Part shown: in pieces, positions 11,777-23,859 of the stretch | How the letters are laid out: every line of letters begins with the position of its first letter | How positions within the stretch are numbered: position 1 is the stretch's first letter | DNA from: Papaver somniferum | Taxonomy: Eukaryota; Streptophyta; Magnoliopsida; Ranunculales; Papaveraceae | NCBI RefSeq assembly: GCF_003573695.1 | Contig: NC_039366.1 | Coordinates: 161,204,770-161,268,769 of the forward strand | Direction of reading: 5' to 3' | DNA length: 64,000 nucleotides | The notes under the pieces: model-generated | Databases searched by the model: none | The model's input: the letters and a program-made list of their open reading frames with translations, nothing else | Told to the model about the DNA's origin: nothing | Program-made: the position numbers and the translations under genes

Positions 11777-12827
11777 AGTATAAAAACAATGGGTATATAA
11801 AAATATAATTTGATTGAGATCAGAGTTCCAAGTACCTAATATAAAATGAAGAGATAAAGAAAAGAATCTCTTATTGATATTGTTTTTAAAAAGGTAGCAG
11901 ACGATGTGGAAGAGGGAAATGCAGGAGAAGTTTGTTGTTTTTTGAATTTGAACCTTAAAAAAGGAATGAGAAAGTTGTTGACCGTAGTAAGAGAAAATGT
12001 CAGGAGAGTTTTGGTATAAGGTTGTTGTAGAATAGCTGCAGATTATGCTTTGGGGAGAGGGTTGACATATGGAATGTCGTTATCATTTCCATGCTTTTGA
12101 GTTTGGCTTTGGACTAAGGTATTCACGTGAATATTGTGAGGAGAGAGCCACAAGAAGACGGTTCTAATAGTACCTTGTTGTAACATTTGAGACAGATTGG
12201 ATTGAGGATAGGTGACATGGATATGGGTTGTTGAACATTTATTTGGTTTGTCATTATTCATGATGACGTTTAGGTGATGATGTAAACTGCCAAACGTAAT
12301 AATGGTAGAAAAGAGGGGGAAATTTCTTTGTTTGTATTGGTGGTGAGGTGGAAGTTTTTTTATGTTTGCTGAGTGGTTGGGTTTGATAGATAGGCTAGAG
12401 ACATTTCTGTCTAATATGCCCCAGGTTGCGATGACGCCTCCCAACTGGTGTTGCCATCTCCTAGTCTGCATAAAACATAAAGTGTTAGTTAGACCCCAAA
12501 GATAAATATCAAAGTTTGGTAACCCACCAGATACTCCCTTAATGGCAGTTCCAAAGAAAGTGAAGGTCTTAATGAAGATTAGGTGTTGAATTTAGGTGTT
12601 GACAGAGTAATTATGGTTTGGATGGGTAAAATCAGACGCATGGCTTTGAAGAGGCGTGGTAAACAAAGCGACATGACACCTAACCAAGCGCCTTAAATGG
12701 TAATGAATAGGTACGGTGGGGGCTTTAAAAGGTGGTTTTTTAGGGTAATTAGCATATTTAGAGAAAAAAATTAGCTTTCTTTCACCAGGAAAGGAAAGGT
12801 TTAGGGAGAATTTAGAAAGTCTAAGAA
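11777..12827. other. LINE 5' region and spacer
   Basis: Between the LINE start codon and the acidic-protein gene. A 142-codon minus-strand frame (12043-12471) is present; it is rich in His, Asn and Thr and matches no family I know, so it is probably 5' untranslated sequence of the LINE. Near 12570-12600 there is a short duplication of taggtgttgaattt. The exact 5' end of the LINE and any target duplication could not be fixed. Confidence 0.45.
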
Positions 12828-13089
12828 ATGGTCGGCGAGTCTTCTCAGAGTGCAAGGGGTGGGAGAATTCCGGGAGATTCTCCTTTGCCATCATCTGCTG
12901 CATCTCCAGATTCACCAGAATATACACAAACCAAGGCTCTTCTTTCTTCAATGAAGATTGAAGAATTACAGAAACTGCAGGAAGATGTGCGTTCTGAGAT
13001 TGATCGGCAGTTACAAATTCAAATCCGACAAAGGGAGGAATAGAAGGCTGCGCGAGAGTGAGAAAAGAGAAGACTTGAGAGATTGTATA

Positions 13090-13419
13090 TGTCATGTACA
13101 AGGATGTACAATTACAGGATAAACACTTGATTCAGAGAATCAAGTTTCGCTGCTCTTGCGAACAACCTAAAAATCGAATAATCGATTGTTTGTTGATTAA
13201 AATTGGATTCCATTTTCATTACAGACTCTAAGCTTATAAGGCTAGGCATTTCCTACCTTACCATCTAAAGGCCACTAATTACCCAGGTGGCAACATCTCA
13301 ACCGACCAGCATAACTTATTACTAATTATCACTCCTAACTATACTAAATGACACTATCATTATTAAAGACATACACAAATAAGATATGGGCACTCCCCTC
13401 CAATACCGGGTACAGGAAA
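13090..13419 (-). repeat. 3' LTR (330 bp) of the non-autonomous element
   Basis: Direct copy of 16668-16997. Plus-strand left end is TGTCATGTACAAGGATG; right end is gggtacaggaa, where the outer LTR has gggtacaggaca. TGTC...GACA forms the short terminal inverted repeat in the better preserved copy. Confidence 0.9.
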
Positions 13420-13442
13420 TTCCCTACCCCTTCAAAACATCA
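13420..13442 (-). promoter_or_regulatory. Polypurine tract
   Basis: Minus strand reads ttttgaaggggtagggaatt immediately before the 3' LTR, preceded by catccttgaggacaatgatg. This is the expected position for plus-strand DNA priming. Confidence 0.75.
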
Positions 13443-13588
13443 TTGTCCTCAAGGATGTGGATTAAGAAAAATGGCCTGCTGAACGAACTGCTGAATATTG
13501 CGGCTCCCGTTGTTATCTTTTGAAGCACAACCCTCTTGTTTCTCTTAGCATCGGGCAAAAACAAAAATGAACCTCCATACTGTTGAAG

Positions 13589-16500
13589 TCATTGTCCTTG
13601 TAATACCCTATAACAAGCAGCAGGAGACAAATAGACAGTAATGCGAATTAATGGACAAGTTGGGCCTTTAAACTCTTTCACTCCCTGTCTAGCCATCCAC
13701 GGACCTCTTATCTGCAAAGTAAAATTTCCACAGCCTGTAGTAGCTGCACCTGTAATCAACCATTGAACCGAACTTGTATGTGCGTATGTCCCAACAGTAA
13801 ACATGTCCATAATCTTCACAACATCCAGTGTGATATGTTGTGCACTCAATGAAGTAGTCCATGAACCCTCAGTATTAGTCATGATTTCGTTGGATTCCGA
13901 AATAACTACAACAGTGGGGTAGGCATCATGTAGCTGCACCACAACTGCGGTAAGGATCCGTATGGATATTCACACCAGTACACAACCGAGCGGACCCTCG
14001 CCATTTGCTGCCAAGTCCCACCTCAAGAAAACCCATGTGTATGCCCACATTGAAACTACCAAAACTAGTTTGAGTGTGAATTGGAAGTGAAATCTAACAA
14101 ATGCCACATGAGGTCGCGGCAGTCCTCTTATTGTCAAAACAGAAAGCTCCAACTTAATACTTCTCCTTATTGGTTGATACCATAGTTGATTGCAGTAAAA
14201 AGATATGTGATGAGCATAATACAAGGGGTTACAAACAACCCTTGCAGAGTTGAGGAATACCTCTACACCCTCATGTCTTATGCAGGTACTGGGTCTTGTC
14301 ATGAGAGCTGCTACAATCTGTTGATATATCATTTCAACTTCCTCTAGAACAAAGACAGTTTTATAGAGCCCAGGTACAAAGACTGACTTGATGAGGTATA
14401 CGTTTCCATGAATAGTAAAACTTTCCACACCTTGGAGCAACTGTAACACAGGAATTGGTGTTTCCCTGCTCATGTCTTCAAAAATCCACCAAATGTGTCT
14501 CCTGTATCATAAACCAAACCATGTTGAAGCCGAAAAAGAGTATGAGTTCCACCATCGATCCGACTCCTCACTATTCGCCTAAGCCATATACCAAACAGCT
14601 CTAGTGCCACTGTAGTTCCCACTGTTCGAACCAACAAGAGTAACACAAATCTATTTCTCCCAGGCAAGTTGATGAACAACTTATTATCTTCTCCCATATC
14701 ATTACCATTAACACATACATGAACCCTTGAATGAATATACGAAAGTACAGATTGGGAACCCAAGCTAGGAAGCAACATAAAAACCAATTTCCCATTATAA
14801 GTATCCACTAGAATTGATCTAGCAAGACCCATCTCACAAGAAGTATTTGTATCAACACCAACTTTATCAGCATCAACAAAATATAAACCCCCTTTAAAAG
14901 CATGTACCACTTTGCCACAATCATATACCCAGCGATCCAATAGCTCAAGAGCACCTCGAATTTCATTACCATGACCACATACATGAACTGAGTGTATATC
15001 CCAAAAATTTGATTTATACCCGAAGCCAGGAATCAATTGAATACGCAATTTCCAGTAAGAAAACGAGGAGACAAAGACACATTTACCTCGATTAAATAAC
15101 GAGCAAGTATCATCAAAATAAAGATAGAAACAAACAGCTGCATTCAAACTCCACATCCACGCACAAGAATAAGAGTCATGTTGAGCATAACACAAGAATG
15201 TGAGAACAAGCTTGGCAGAATTAAGGAGTACCTTCTTTTCTTCTTTTCGTATGTCCAGGATTTCATAATTCCTAGAAGTAGGTAATTTAACTTTCCACCT
15301 TTAGTAATCCTCCAACATGAGCACATCATAGTTCCCACAAAATAACAACACATAATGGAAGAGACCGCCAAACTGCAGTTCCCAGACCTCAGCAACTGAA
15401 ACAAACTCATCGAAAGCTTTAAAACTTTCCAACTGAATCCACCAATTTCTAACTGATTTAAGTTGAGGAACGGAAGTATCAAGCAACCCATAATGCTACT
15501 GCAACCAATTAGAACCTTCTTTCCATGTACCCAATACGTGATGAGATTTCTCAGTTGTGACCATGCTCACACACAAAAGTGTATAAGTACTTATGGTTAT
15601 ATTACCATCCTTGACTACCATAAACACAATTGAACAGGTGAACTGAAATTTCAGCTGATACCCATATTTATATAGCAGCTCTTGGACAAGTCTCCTATAA
15701 TACCCATCCAATAATTTGAACCCTATAGAAAATTTAGAATTCCTTCGTAGAAGTTCAATTACTTTCCCACGGTTAAAAAATCTACCTATTTTGATGAAAT
15801 TAATTCCAATACCACGCAAACTCACAGCTATACTGTCAGACATTTTACCAAACAACTTTCACGCAGTATTATGAACACCACCTTTAGCCAACATACCCAC
15901 AATAAATTCACGAAACGACCAAGCTGATTGGTACCCATGCCTGTTAACCAGCTCATGAATAGAATAACCCTTGTAGTTGGCCATTAAAATCGAACAGACA
16001 TATAGTGCGAACGAACAAGAAGTAGCGACATCAAAACCAAATTCATAAATTCCAACTAAATAAGAAATACTCGTAATGAGTTTGAAGTCTTTTCCTGGAT
16101 CAAATATGATACGAGAATCATCGAAGAGAAGAGTAAAACGATTCTTACCAATTAGTTTACTGTGACTAATGACCAATTCCTTCAAGAAGTCAGGTTTCGC
16201 AACCTCAGAACTCATAATTTCTTTCGATTGAAAATTCAACTCATCAGGAAAATCTTCCTCTTCGTCGAAGAAAAACGAAGGAATGAGAAAGTCGAAATCG
16301 AAACAATCATCATCTGCTTCAGTTTCAACATAGAAAAATCGGGGAATTAACTCTAATTCGAGAGAATACTTTTCTTCATCAACAACAGGAGGAGTTGATT
16401 TGATTTCCGCAGATGGAGAGATAGTGAAATCCCCAAGTAAATTAGTAGACTCTTCCATGTTTGATGGCTGATGTGGAACGATTCCAAGCAGATTTAGAAG

Positions 16501-16632
16501 AAGATTCATTTGGGTATTCAAATTATTCACAGCTAACTTCATCTTGGAAACATTATATTTCAATTCAGTGATCGATGCACCTTGTTGATGAACTGTGTTT
16601 GAGAGATCTGCAATTTGTTGTGTGGTAGCCAT
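13589..16632 (-). pseudogene. ~1,015-codon reading frame of unknown function in the LTR element
   Basis: The frame starts at an ATG (16632), 20 bp after the primer site, with MATTQQIADLSNTVHQQGAS, a coiled-coil-like N-terminus resembling those of Ty3 gag proteins (inference). It stays in one frame through in-frame stops at about 15859 (TGA), 15490 (TAG) and 15301 (TAA), shifts frame at about 14470, passes another TGA at 13970 and ends at 13589 after SPAACYRVLQGQ. Visible features are an acidic block near residues 85-150, Tyr/Gly/Cys-rich beta-like stretches, and an internal repeat (IPGFGYKSNFWDIHSVHVCG versus LPSLGSQSVLSYIHSRVHVC). There is no CCHC knuckle, protease DTG/DSG, YxDD or integrase motif. 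The open stretch 15859-16632 (258 codons) is intact. Function unknown. Confidence 0.7.
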
Positions 16633-16651
16633 GGATACAGGTTCCGGGAAA

Positions 16652-16665
16652 GGAGTTTGATACCA
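16652..16665 (-). promoter_or_regulatory. Primer-binding site
   Basis: Minus strand TGGTATCAAACTCC lies two bases inside the 5' LTR. It matches the start of the usual plant initiator-Met tRNA site (TGGTATCAGAGC) with changes. Confidence 0.75.
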
Positions 16666-16667
16666 AT

Positions 16668-16997
16668 TGTCATGTACAAGGATGTACAATGACAGGATAA
16701 ATACTTGATTCAGAGAATCAAGTTTCTCTGCTCTTGCGAACAGCCTAAAAATCGAATAATCAATTATTTTTTGATTAAAATTGGATTCCGTTTTCATTAT
16801 AGACTCTAAGCTTATAAGGCTACGCATTTCCTCCCTTACCATCTAAAGGCCACTAATTACCCAGGTGGCAACATCTCAACCGACCAGCATAACTTATTAC
16901 TAATTACCACTCCTAACTATACTAAATGACACTATCATTATTAAAGACATACACAAATAAGATATGCGCACTCCCCTCCAATACCGGGTACAGGACA
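16668..16997 (-). repeat. 5' LTR (330 bp) of the non-autonomous element
   Basis: Outer LTR in element orientation; ends TGTCCTG...CATGACA on the minus strand. Followed on the plus strand by the GTATG target-site copy at 16998-17002, where the interrupted acidic gene resumes. Confidence 0.9.
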
Positions 16998-17466
16998 GTA
17001 TGATGCATGGCTACCAAAGTATTTTGATAGGAGAGAGAGAAAAGATGAGGAATGGGAAGAGAAGCAAGTAGAGAAGCAAACAAAGGCACCCAAATATGGA
17101 AGTGTAACTGAAAGTGATTCTGAAGCAACTGATGGGTTTGAGTCTGAGAGAGAGATGGAGACCAGTGATTTGGATTCAGATGCTTCTGAGAGTCATGAAA
17201 GGAACAATCATGGGAGGATGGTGTATGATGAAAAGCATTTAAGGAGCCTGTTTGAGTATGAAATTGACAACCCCAAGGTCTTCTCAAGGACCATGAATGA
17301 GGGTGAACCAGAAAGATTGAAGGTAAGTTTGAATGTGCCTGATTCAGATGATGAAGATGAAGAGGATAGGGATGATAATTCATACTCCAGTGGGACTTCA
17401 CCTGCTCCATCAGACAGTGAAGATAGTGAACGATGTGAAGGGGATGAATGGGATGAGTTGTCGTGA

Positions 17467-19259
17467 ACACTACAAGGTTACTAGAAGAAGCCAAATTTTC
17501 AGGTTGTGCATAAAGCCTGAAAACAGTTAGCAGGTTTTTATGAAATGGCTTTTCTGGTAACTTCCTTTTATCCCAATCTTCTTAAATCTATTGTTGTTGA
17601 TGATGGTAAGTTTCTTTTTGCTTCTTGAAGATAGGTCGGCTTTGTTTGCAGTTCTTTGAATTTGTGTGCTTTTATAGTTGTAATTGTTAAGGGTTGAGCA
17701 AGAGGTAGCCTTGCAGGTTTTTTGATGAACAATTGGTAACTGTGTGGTAGTTTGTGTTGGAATTTTGGTATTTTGATGGATGTAATTTAGCTTTGAATGT
17801 CGGGGATTTTGGCAATCAGGGTTTTGAATGTTTAAACTCTTGTAATGAAACACTGGGCTCTGTGGATGGTTCAGTGTTAACTTTAGTAGTACTATTGTAG
17901 TTATTTCCTGATAAACTTGTGAACAACTTGAGTTTTGTATGAGACTGGTGAGACTATGGAAGAATAGACTTGTATTAGGCTCTTTGATAGTAAGGAACTG
18001 GTAAATGTAGGATATGTAGCTAACAAAACAGCCAAAACAAATTGCGAGGGATTGATGAACAGAACTCATGAAAGGTAGGAAGAACAAGGAGGCATTGCAT
18101 ATTTTAACAGTTACAATACAATAACTAGTTATTAATACTTATAATTTGTGAGGTGTCCAATGGATTGTATTCTTCTTCCAAGGATTCTCTTGTACAAACA
18201 ACTAGTTTGAGATTTTCTCAAAAAAAAAATGGTCATATAAAGGTTCTCCCTCGCTTCGCTCGGTCGGCCCAATCAACCAATAATAAAAGGGGTACATGTG
18301 GGTGCACAAATTTGGGAATGCACAAATATGGGTTCGCTTAAAACAGTCTGAGTAATTAATCTTCCAAACATTGAATAAGGGTTATATTATTTTGTGCATG
18401 AAACTGTAAATAATATTAAAAAAAATATGAAAAGTGGTGTTATCTTTTATTGGAGAATATAAACATTGCATTTATGGAAATAAAATTCAAAAGATATATG
18501 TTAATTTGTATTCTTCAAACACAACCGGAAACATAACAATTAAGAACATGTACTAGGCCAGAATGTTAGATTTTAGGAGAAATTTGAGCCCACCAATTCA
18601 AACTAACCAGGTCTAGTCGGGCGACCTGTGATGAGCCATGACAGGCTTTTACCTTTTGGCTCTTATTGGTGCAGGCGAGTAAGGCAAGTCGAGTATTTCG
18701 AGAGATTACTTACACCCTACGAGTAGGTGGTGTTTTATTGTTGGTTCAGTATTCTCTCAGTCTAACCGGTGCAGGTACGGGACCAACACATCACCTGAAT
18801 GTTTCTTAATTGGAAAATTATTAACAAAAGAGAAAAATAATTCATGTTCAATGAATCTCTCTCTATTTTTATAATACAAAACAACTGAGCTGATAAAATT
18901 AAAGGTTTTTTTTTGCTTTTAATTGGACGATGAGTACCTTTCACGAGATTGGCAATCTAGTTTAGGTAGTATTTATAAGGTCAATGTTACTATTTTGACC
19001 CTTAAATTATGTTTATATATTTGTCAAAGTAGGAGATGGCAGCCCACTCACATCGTATTAATCAAATTAGTGGAGAATATTTGTATAGAATTATAATGAT
19101 TATTTAGACAAAAAGTCAAGATTTTGAATAGCACGGCTCAATAACCGTTTGGTGTTTTCGCATCACAACACTTTTTAAATAAGAAATCAGTTAATCATCT
19201 CTCCACATTCTATCTTAACTTTATTTTCTGATTATAAAGTACTACGAGTAAATCCTAAT
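17467..19259. other. AT-rich spacer downstream of the acidic gene
   Basis: No supported gene. 17467-18130 is T/G-rich and could be the 3' untranslated region of the broken acidic gene. A CG-rich string ctcgcttcgctcggtcgg occurs near 18248. The rest is unremarkable AT-rich spacer up to the hAT terminal repeat. Confidence 0.5.
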
Positions 19260-19520
19260 CAAGGTTCGAAAAACGGGTCACGGCCGAGGTCACAGGTACT
19301 AGGCGTGACCGTTATAACGTGTTTTGACGGGTGTTAGCACGTTTTGGGTCAAAAACGCGTTATATAGGAATAAAACGCGTTTTTTTGACGTTTTTTTAAA
19401 ATAACGGGTGTGATAACGGTTAAATAAGAAAAATAAATAATTTGTGATCTGAATTTCCTATGTAACGGTAATTACAGCTGTGAAAACGGTTACAACGGGT
19501 CTAAATAACGTTGTTACTAC
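19260..19520 (+). repeat. hAT left terminal and subterminal repeats
   Basis: Holds the 17-bp terminal repeat, CGTTATAACG-like palindromes, and a block of about 50 bp (aacggtaattacagctgtga, aaacggttacaacgggtcta, aataacg). That block recurs in the same orientation near the right end at 23953-24002. Confidence 0.8.
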
Positions 19521-21939
19521 GTTTTTTCATTTTTTTTGGTTTAATTTATTTTTTTGATTTTTTATTTATTTGTTTATGGGTTTTTAACATACAAATTTAT
19601 GGATATCTAGTAAAATTCACAACTCTAAGTCTATGACTTATAACAATGCATTGTAGTTATCGTCTACCGACAATATTTATACACGCATACTATCACTATC
19701 CACTTGATATGTTCAAGTTGTCACTCGAATAGTTCAATGCATTCCCCAATATTTCAATAATGCATATTCGGATTCAAAAGCAGTCAAAACTTTGTTGTCA
19801 AATAATACTCCTAGGCTCTTAGCTACTTGCTACAAGACTAACCAACAAGGAATGCAACAGGAAGAGAGTCAGAGACTAGCTAGAGAAAAAGAGAGTGAGA
19901 GAGGGAAGTCAGGGAGTCGATTTATCTTTTTCTTTTGCATTTGGAGGTGTGTACAGTATATGCTACATGTGGTCTGTACTTTAGAGTTCAGACTCAAAAG
20001 TTAAAGAAATAAAACAAAAACAAAAAAGTAAAAAGAGTAGTTGGTTTCATGATCAAAGACATAGCTAGCCTGTGCTTATATACGCATGCAACGAGATTCC
20101 AAATGTTTCAAGAATATTTCGATTTGCTAGCTATTATGTCTTCTTGCCCAAAGGAATGCTTTAAAATGACAAGAAGAGAATTGAAATGAAATCAATACCT
20201 CTGGTTCTCTGGTTCTCTGCTTCTTGCTCAAAGGAATGCTTTACATTTTGAATTTCTCATATACAAGTTTAAGAGGTAATATTAATTATTTTTGTAGATT
20301 TTTCATTCAATTAGAGATATAATTTATTAATACGTTATTAATTTATTTATTATCATTTTTTTCTTTCATGATGTTAGAGTAGTGAATATAGATGTTTGAG
20401 AAATATCGATGTTTTTTTCTTTCGTGATGTTTGAGAAATATTTAAGAAATGTTAAGTGAAGAAATGTTTCATTCTATTCACGTATATTTACTTAATAAAT
20501 GTTTCATTTTTATCTAAGAAATGTTTTAAGAAATATAGATTTTTTGTTCATTTTATTATCATTTATTTAAGAAATGTTTTAATAAATGTTAATATTCATA
20601 ATTAAATAGTCCATCAACTTGAATCAGTTGGCACGTAAAAAATCATTGTTTCTTTATTAAAAAAATGGCATGATGAATTGATGTATGGTATGTTTGTATT
20701 CCTGTTCTCAATCATGAAAAAATGAGAGGCTACACGATCCTTAATTTCAACTTTTAATATTCAAGTTGAGTAAATGACTAATGCAACTTGTGATTTCTAA
20801 TTATAATGCTACTCTAACCATTTTTATATTGATGGAATATGTCCACTTAACTTGTATTTATATATGTCACTTATTGCTATGTGAAATTTCCTACTTACAG
20901 AATATAATGGAAGGATCAACATCTGCAAAACGAGATGTTTTTCATGCATATTGTACTGTAATGAGTGATGGTAAAAAGTTGAAGTGTAATTTTTGTGAAA
21001 AAGAAGTGTCTGCGGGAATTTCGCGTTTCAAAATGCATTTGGCACAACAAAGAGGTACAATTACTCCCTGCATGCATGTGCCACCTGAGATTAAAAATTT
21101 AGCAAAAGTATGGGTGCAAGACAGAAACAAAGCAAAACGGCAACGAGTACCAGAAACTGAATATGAAGATACAGAAATTCAAGATATGTATGAAAATGAA
21201 CCGTGGAACCCTGTGCATGATATAGATGAAGAAGAACAAGCGCCGGTAACACAAAAGAAAATGGGCGGGTTATCGAAGTTGAAGAACCTTTTTGGACGAA
21301 AAAGTAAGAATACTAATGCCGGAGAAGGTACATCACAGCGTCCACGGCCTCTATGGACATACCTAGTTCTTCAATGCGTACACCACACCAAGCACCTAGG
21401 ATGTCTGTAGATATGGGAGGACAATATAATACTAATAGGGATTCTCAACCTAGCATGGCGAATTTTGGGAGAAGTAAAACATGCGGGAAAAAGTTGATTC
21501 TTCTGTTGGACGTTTTTTCTATGCTAATGATATTCCCTTCAATGTGGCCAACTCAACTCAGTACCACGAGGCATTCAATGCAGTTGCAAATTTCGGAAAA
21601 TCATACAGAGCTCCGTCTTCTATAAGTTGTCGAACCCATTATTAAGGCAGGAAAAACAAAGGATTCAGAAGGATGTGGTGTCGGTCCAACGAAATTATTG
21701 GAGAGAGTATGGGTGTACACTCATGTCAGATGGTTGGAAAAACAAAAATAACCATACGATTGTAAACTTCTTAGTTTACAGTGGCCATGGGACAAGATTT
21801 TTGAAAAGCGTTGACATCGAGCATAATCGGTTGACAGCAGAGTATTTGATGAGTTTGTTCAGACCGGTTATAGAAGATATTGGTCCGACAAATATTGTTC
21901 AAATAGTAACTGATCAAGGATCCCAATTCAAAGCCGCAG

Positions 21940-22018
21940 GTAACTATTACAACTTAATTTAATTTACAGTTGTTTATTTTTATATATTATTAATTCATTT
22001 CTCATTTTGTTTTAATAG
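21940..22018 (+). other. Intron 1 of the hAT transposase
   Basis: Starts GTAACTATT after AAAGCCGCAG and ends TTTTAATAG before GTATGAGATTGG. Splicing joins FKAAG to MRLAIEYG in frame, matching the conserved order of this transposase region. Confidence 0.8.
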
Positions 22019-22752
22019 GTATGAGATTGGCCATAGAGTATGGTACATTTTTTTGGGTACCTTGTGCAGCTCATGTGTTGGATTTAATGTTGGAAGATAC
22101 TGAAAAGTTCCCCTTTGTTAAAGGTGTGATTTCAGAAGCTAGAAAAATCAGTAAATTTATTTATAATCATGGTTGGGTTCTTGCTAGATTCAGACAACAT
22201 TATGGGGGACGCAATCTATTGCGCCCTGGCTTAACAAGGTTTGCGACAAATTTTATCGCAATCAAAAGTATCATTGATCAACGTAATGCAATCGAGAGTC
22301 TTTTTGTAGACCAAGAATTTGTGAACTCGCCAGAAGGAAAAACTCGTACGGCTAAAGATGTGAAAAACATTATTTTGAATGAGATGTTTTGGCACACATG
22401 CCAAAATGCATGCATGATGGTTGGTCCTTTATTGAAAATGATCCGTTTCTTGGATTCAGATAAACCTACCATGGGTTATTTGTTTCATGCACTTGCTACA
22501 TGTGTGGAAACTATAGAAAGGGGTTTGGGTAAAACTCGAAATAATTCTATTATAGGTGTGATTAACCGACGATGGAAAGATCAGTTGAGTTCTCCTCTTC
22601 ATGCTGCAGCGCATTTTCTGAATCCATATTATATCTACAACCCAGCAGCCAATCTCATCAACAATGAAATTTCTCAGCCCCAAATTTGTCTCAGTGAAAT
22701 TATATCAAAAATGATTAGTAGCCCTCAAGAACAAGCGACATGCATGCTAGAG

Positions 22753-22822
22753 GTGTGAATTTTTATTAACAATTAATTTCGTAATTATATGAATTTCTAT
22801 TCACAGTTTTTGATATTTTTAG
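22753..22822 (+). other. Intron 2 of the hAT transposase
   Basis: Starts GTGTGAATT after CTAGAG and ends GATATTTTTAG before GCGGGAAGAATG; splicing joins CMLE to AGRMQMMQ in frame. Confidence 0.75.
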
Positions 22823-23859
22823 GCGGGAAGAATGCAAATGATGCAAGGCCAATTTGCATCACCATCAGCAAGATTGGCTGCTCTGCAAGGTGATCCTGTA
22901 AGCTGGTGGTTGTCATACGGTGCTCAGTTTCCATCACTCCATAGGATCGCGGTAAAGATACTAAGCCAGACAAACACATCGTCTGGATCCGAGAGGAATT
23001 GGAGTGTGTTTGAAAGAATTCACACCAAACTACACAACCGTTTAGTTTCGTCAAGAATAAACGATTTGGTATATGTTCAGTACAATTTAAGATTGGAGCA
23101 GCAAAGAGTTCAAGGTAAAGCAAAGCGACAGAACATCGATGTCCACGATGTTCATAGCCTGCTGACAGATGAAAATATGCTTGATTGGATAGCAGGGGAT
23201 GATGAAACACCAGTTTTACCTCAGGAAGAACATTGGCTAAATGAATTGGAAGAGGAAGCAACTAATAATCCAGAGCCTCTCCCTCCACCATACGAATGGC
23301 ATGATCCAGAAGTTGAAATCTCATATCAAAGGTTGCCAGTGAGTAACTTTGTTTATGACTTTGGTAACCTAACATTTGGAGACAATACACAAGGTCATGA
23401 AAATGAAAATCCCATATACAATTCTCATTACACTGAAGATCGTCCAGAAGAAGATACCCGAGGAATTAATGAAGAGTATAATTCCGATATTAATATCAAT
23501 AATGAAGTAGATAATTGTAATGATAATGAGGAAGAAGACTATGGTTATGAAGATGACGATACTGTTAACTACGACAGCCAAATGCATTACGCGAACCAAT
23601 ATGAGGCGGAGGAAGAGGAGGAGGAATCAACTGAGAATCGTCGAGAAAACAGAAAATACTTGAATAAGTCGGAAAAAAAATGCCGGTACAAGTTGGTTTG
23701 TCTAAGTTTAGAATTTCAAGCACTACTGTCACTAGGTTACTTATTGTAAGTTTATAAAATTTGAAGTGTTTAATGATTATTTATGAAATTTTAGTTGTAA
23801 GTTTGAAATTAAAAATTGTATAAGAATTTCTCCAACTCAAATTTTTTTTCCTTAAAAAC

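Larger units (their letters stand above)
4281..12480 (-). mobile_element. Decayed L1-type LINE retrotransposon, interrupted
   Basis: A minus-strand non-LTR retrotransposon. Its 3' end is marked by a T run on the plus strand at about 4283-4292 (poly-A on the element strand). Going upstream the element encodes RNase H, a zinc-binding RT tail, reverse transcriptase, an AP-type endonuclease and a DUF4283/zinc-knuckle N-terminal part. These domains lie in one direction and mostly one frame, as in plant L1 elements with a fused ORF1-ORF2. Several stops and frameshifts show it is dead. A second element (6458-8112) splits the RT domain. The 5' end is not exact; it lies beyond the first start codon at 11776. 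Confidence 0.85.
13090..16997 (-). mobile_element. Complete non-autonomous LTR retrotransposon with one long unknown reading frame
   Basis: Two 330-bp LTRs flank a 3.25-kb interior. On the minus strand the interior has a primer-binding site, one long reading frame and a polypurine tract in the correct order. The LTRs differ at roughly 14 positions by eye (about 4%), so the insertion is older than the Copia element at 25.4 kb. Five-base flanks are GTATA (13085-13089) and GTATG (16998-17002), a target duplication with one change. The sequence upstream of the polypurine tract, catccttgaggacaa, is typical of plant Ty3/Gypsy elements (known pattern). No gag-pol domains were found, so it must have depended on a helper element. 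Confidence 0.85.
12828..17466 (+). pseudogene. Unrecognised acidic Ser-rich protein gene, split by an LTR element
   Basis: Two parts of one reading frame flank the LTR element at 13090-16997. Part one (12828-13089) starts MVGESSQSARGG and has a predicted coiled coil, MKIEELQKLQEDVRSEID. Part two (16998-17466) continues YDAWLPKYFDRRERKDEEW, then an acidic Ser/Asp/Glu-rich tail ending GDEWDELS and a TGA stop. Removing the element and one copy of the GTATG target site joins ...RLY to DAWLPK in frame, which shows the two parts were one exon. Two in-frame stops (TAG at about 13042 and TGA about 18 bases later) also break part one. The joined length would be about 245 codons without introns. I do not recognise the family; it could be a retrogene, a captured gene or part of an older transposon. 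Confidence 0.6.
20907..23749 (+). pseudogene. hAT transposase (BED finger, DUF659, hATC), frameshifted
   Basis: Transposase that would cut and reinsert the hAT element, acting in the nucleus. The ATG at 20907 (MEGSTSAKRD) was chosen because a BED-type zinc finger follows directly: CNFCEK...H...LAQQ. Next comes DUF659 (LMSDGWKNKNNHTIVNFLVY, VTDQGSQFKAAG), then WVPCAAHVLDLMLED and a long helical region, and the hATC dimerisation domain (WWLSYGAQFPSLHRIAVKIL, TSSGSERNWSVFERIHTKLH). Two introns are apparent: 21940-22018 and 22753-22822, both GT-AG, restoring frame. A very acidic tail ends at 23749. Frameshifts near 21350, 21492 and 21620 break the region between the BED finger and DUF659, so the protein is probably not made intact. 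Confidence 0.85.

Noticed and set aside
12043..12471. 142-codon minus-strand frame upstream of the LINE
   Set aside because: Composition is His/Asn/Thr-rich with no domain, and it lies where the LINE 5' untranslated region is expected.
12592..13101. 169-codon minus-strand frame over the acidic gene
   Set aside because: It runs opposite to and across the coiled-coil exon and its upstream region, with no domain; it is a mirror of the acidic gene.
17527..18087. 186-codon minus-strand frame
   Set aside because: Low-complexity Asn/Thr/Ser composition from AT-rich sequence, no recognisable domain.
18240..18275. CG-rich string cgcttcgctcggtcgg as a terminator or tRNA fragment
   Set aside because: No cloverleaf or terminator structure could be drawn; too short to support a call.
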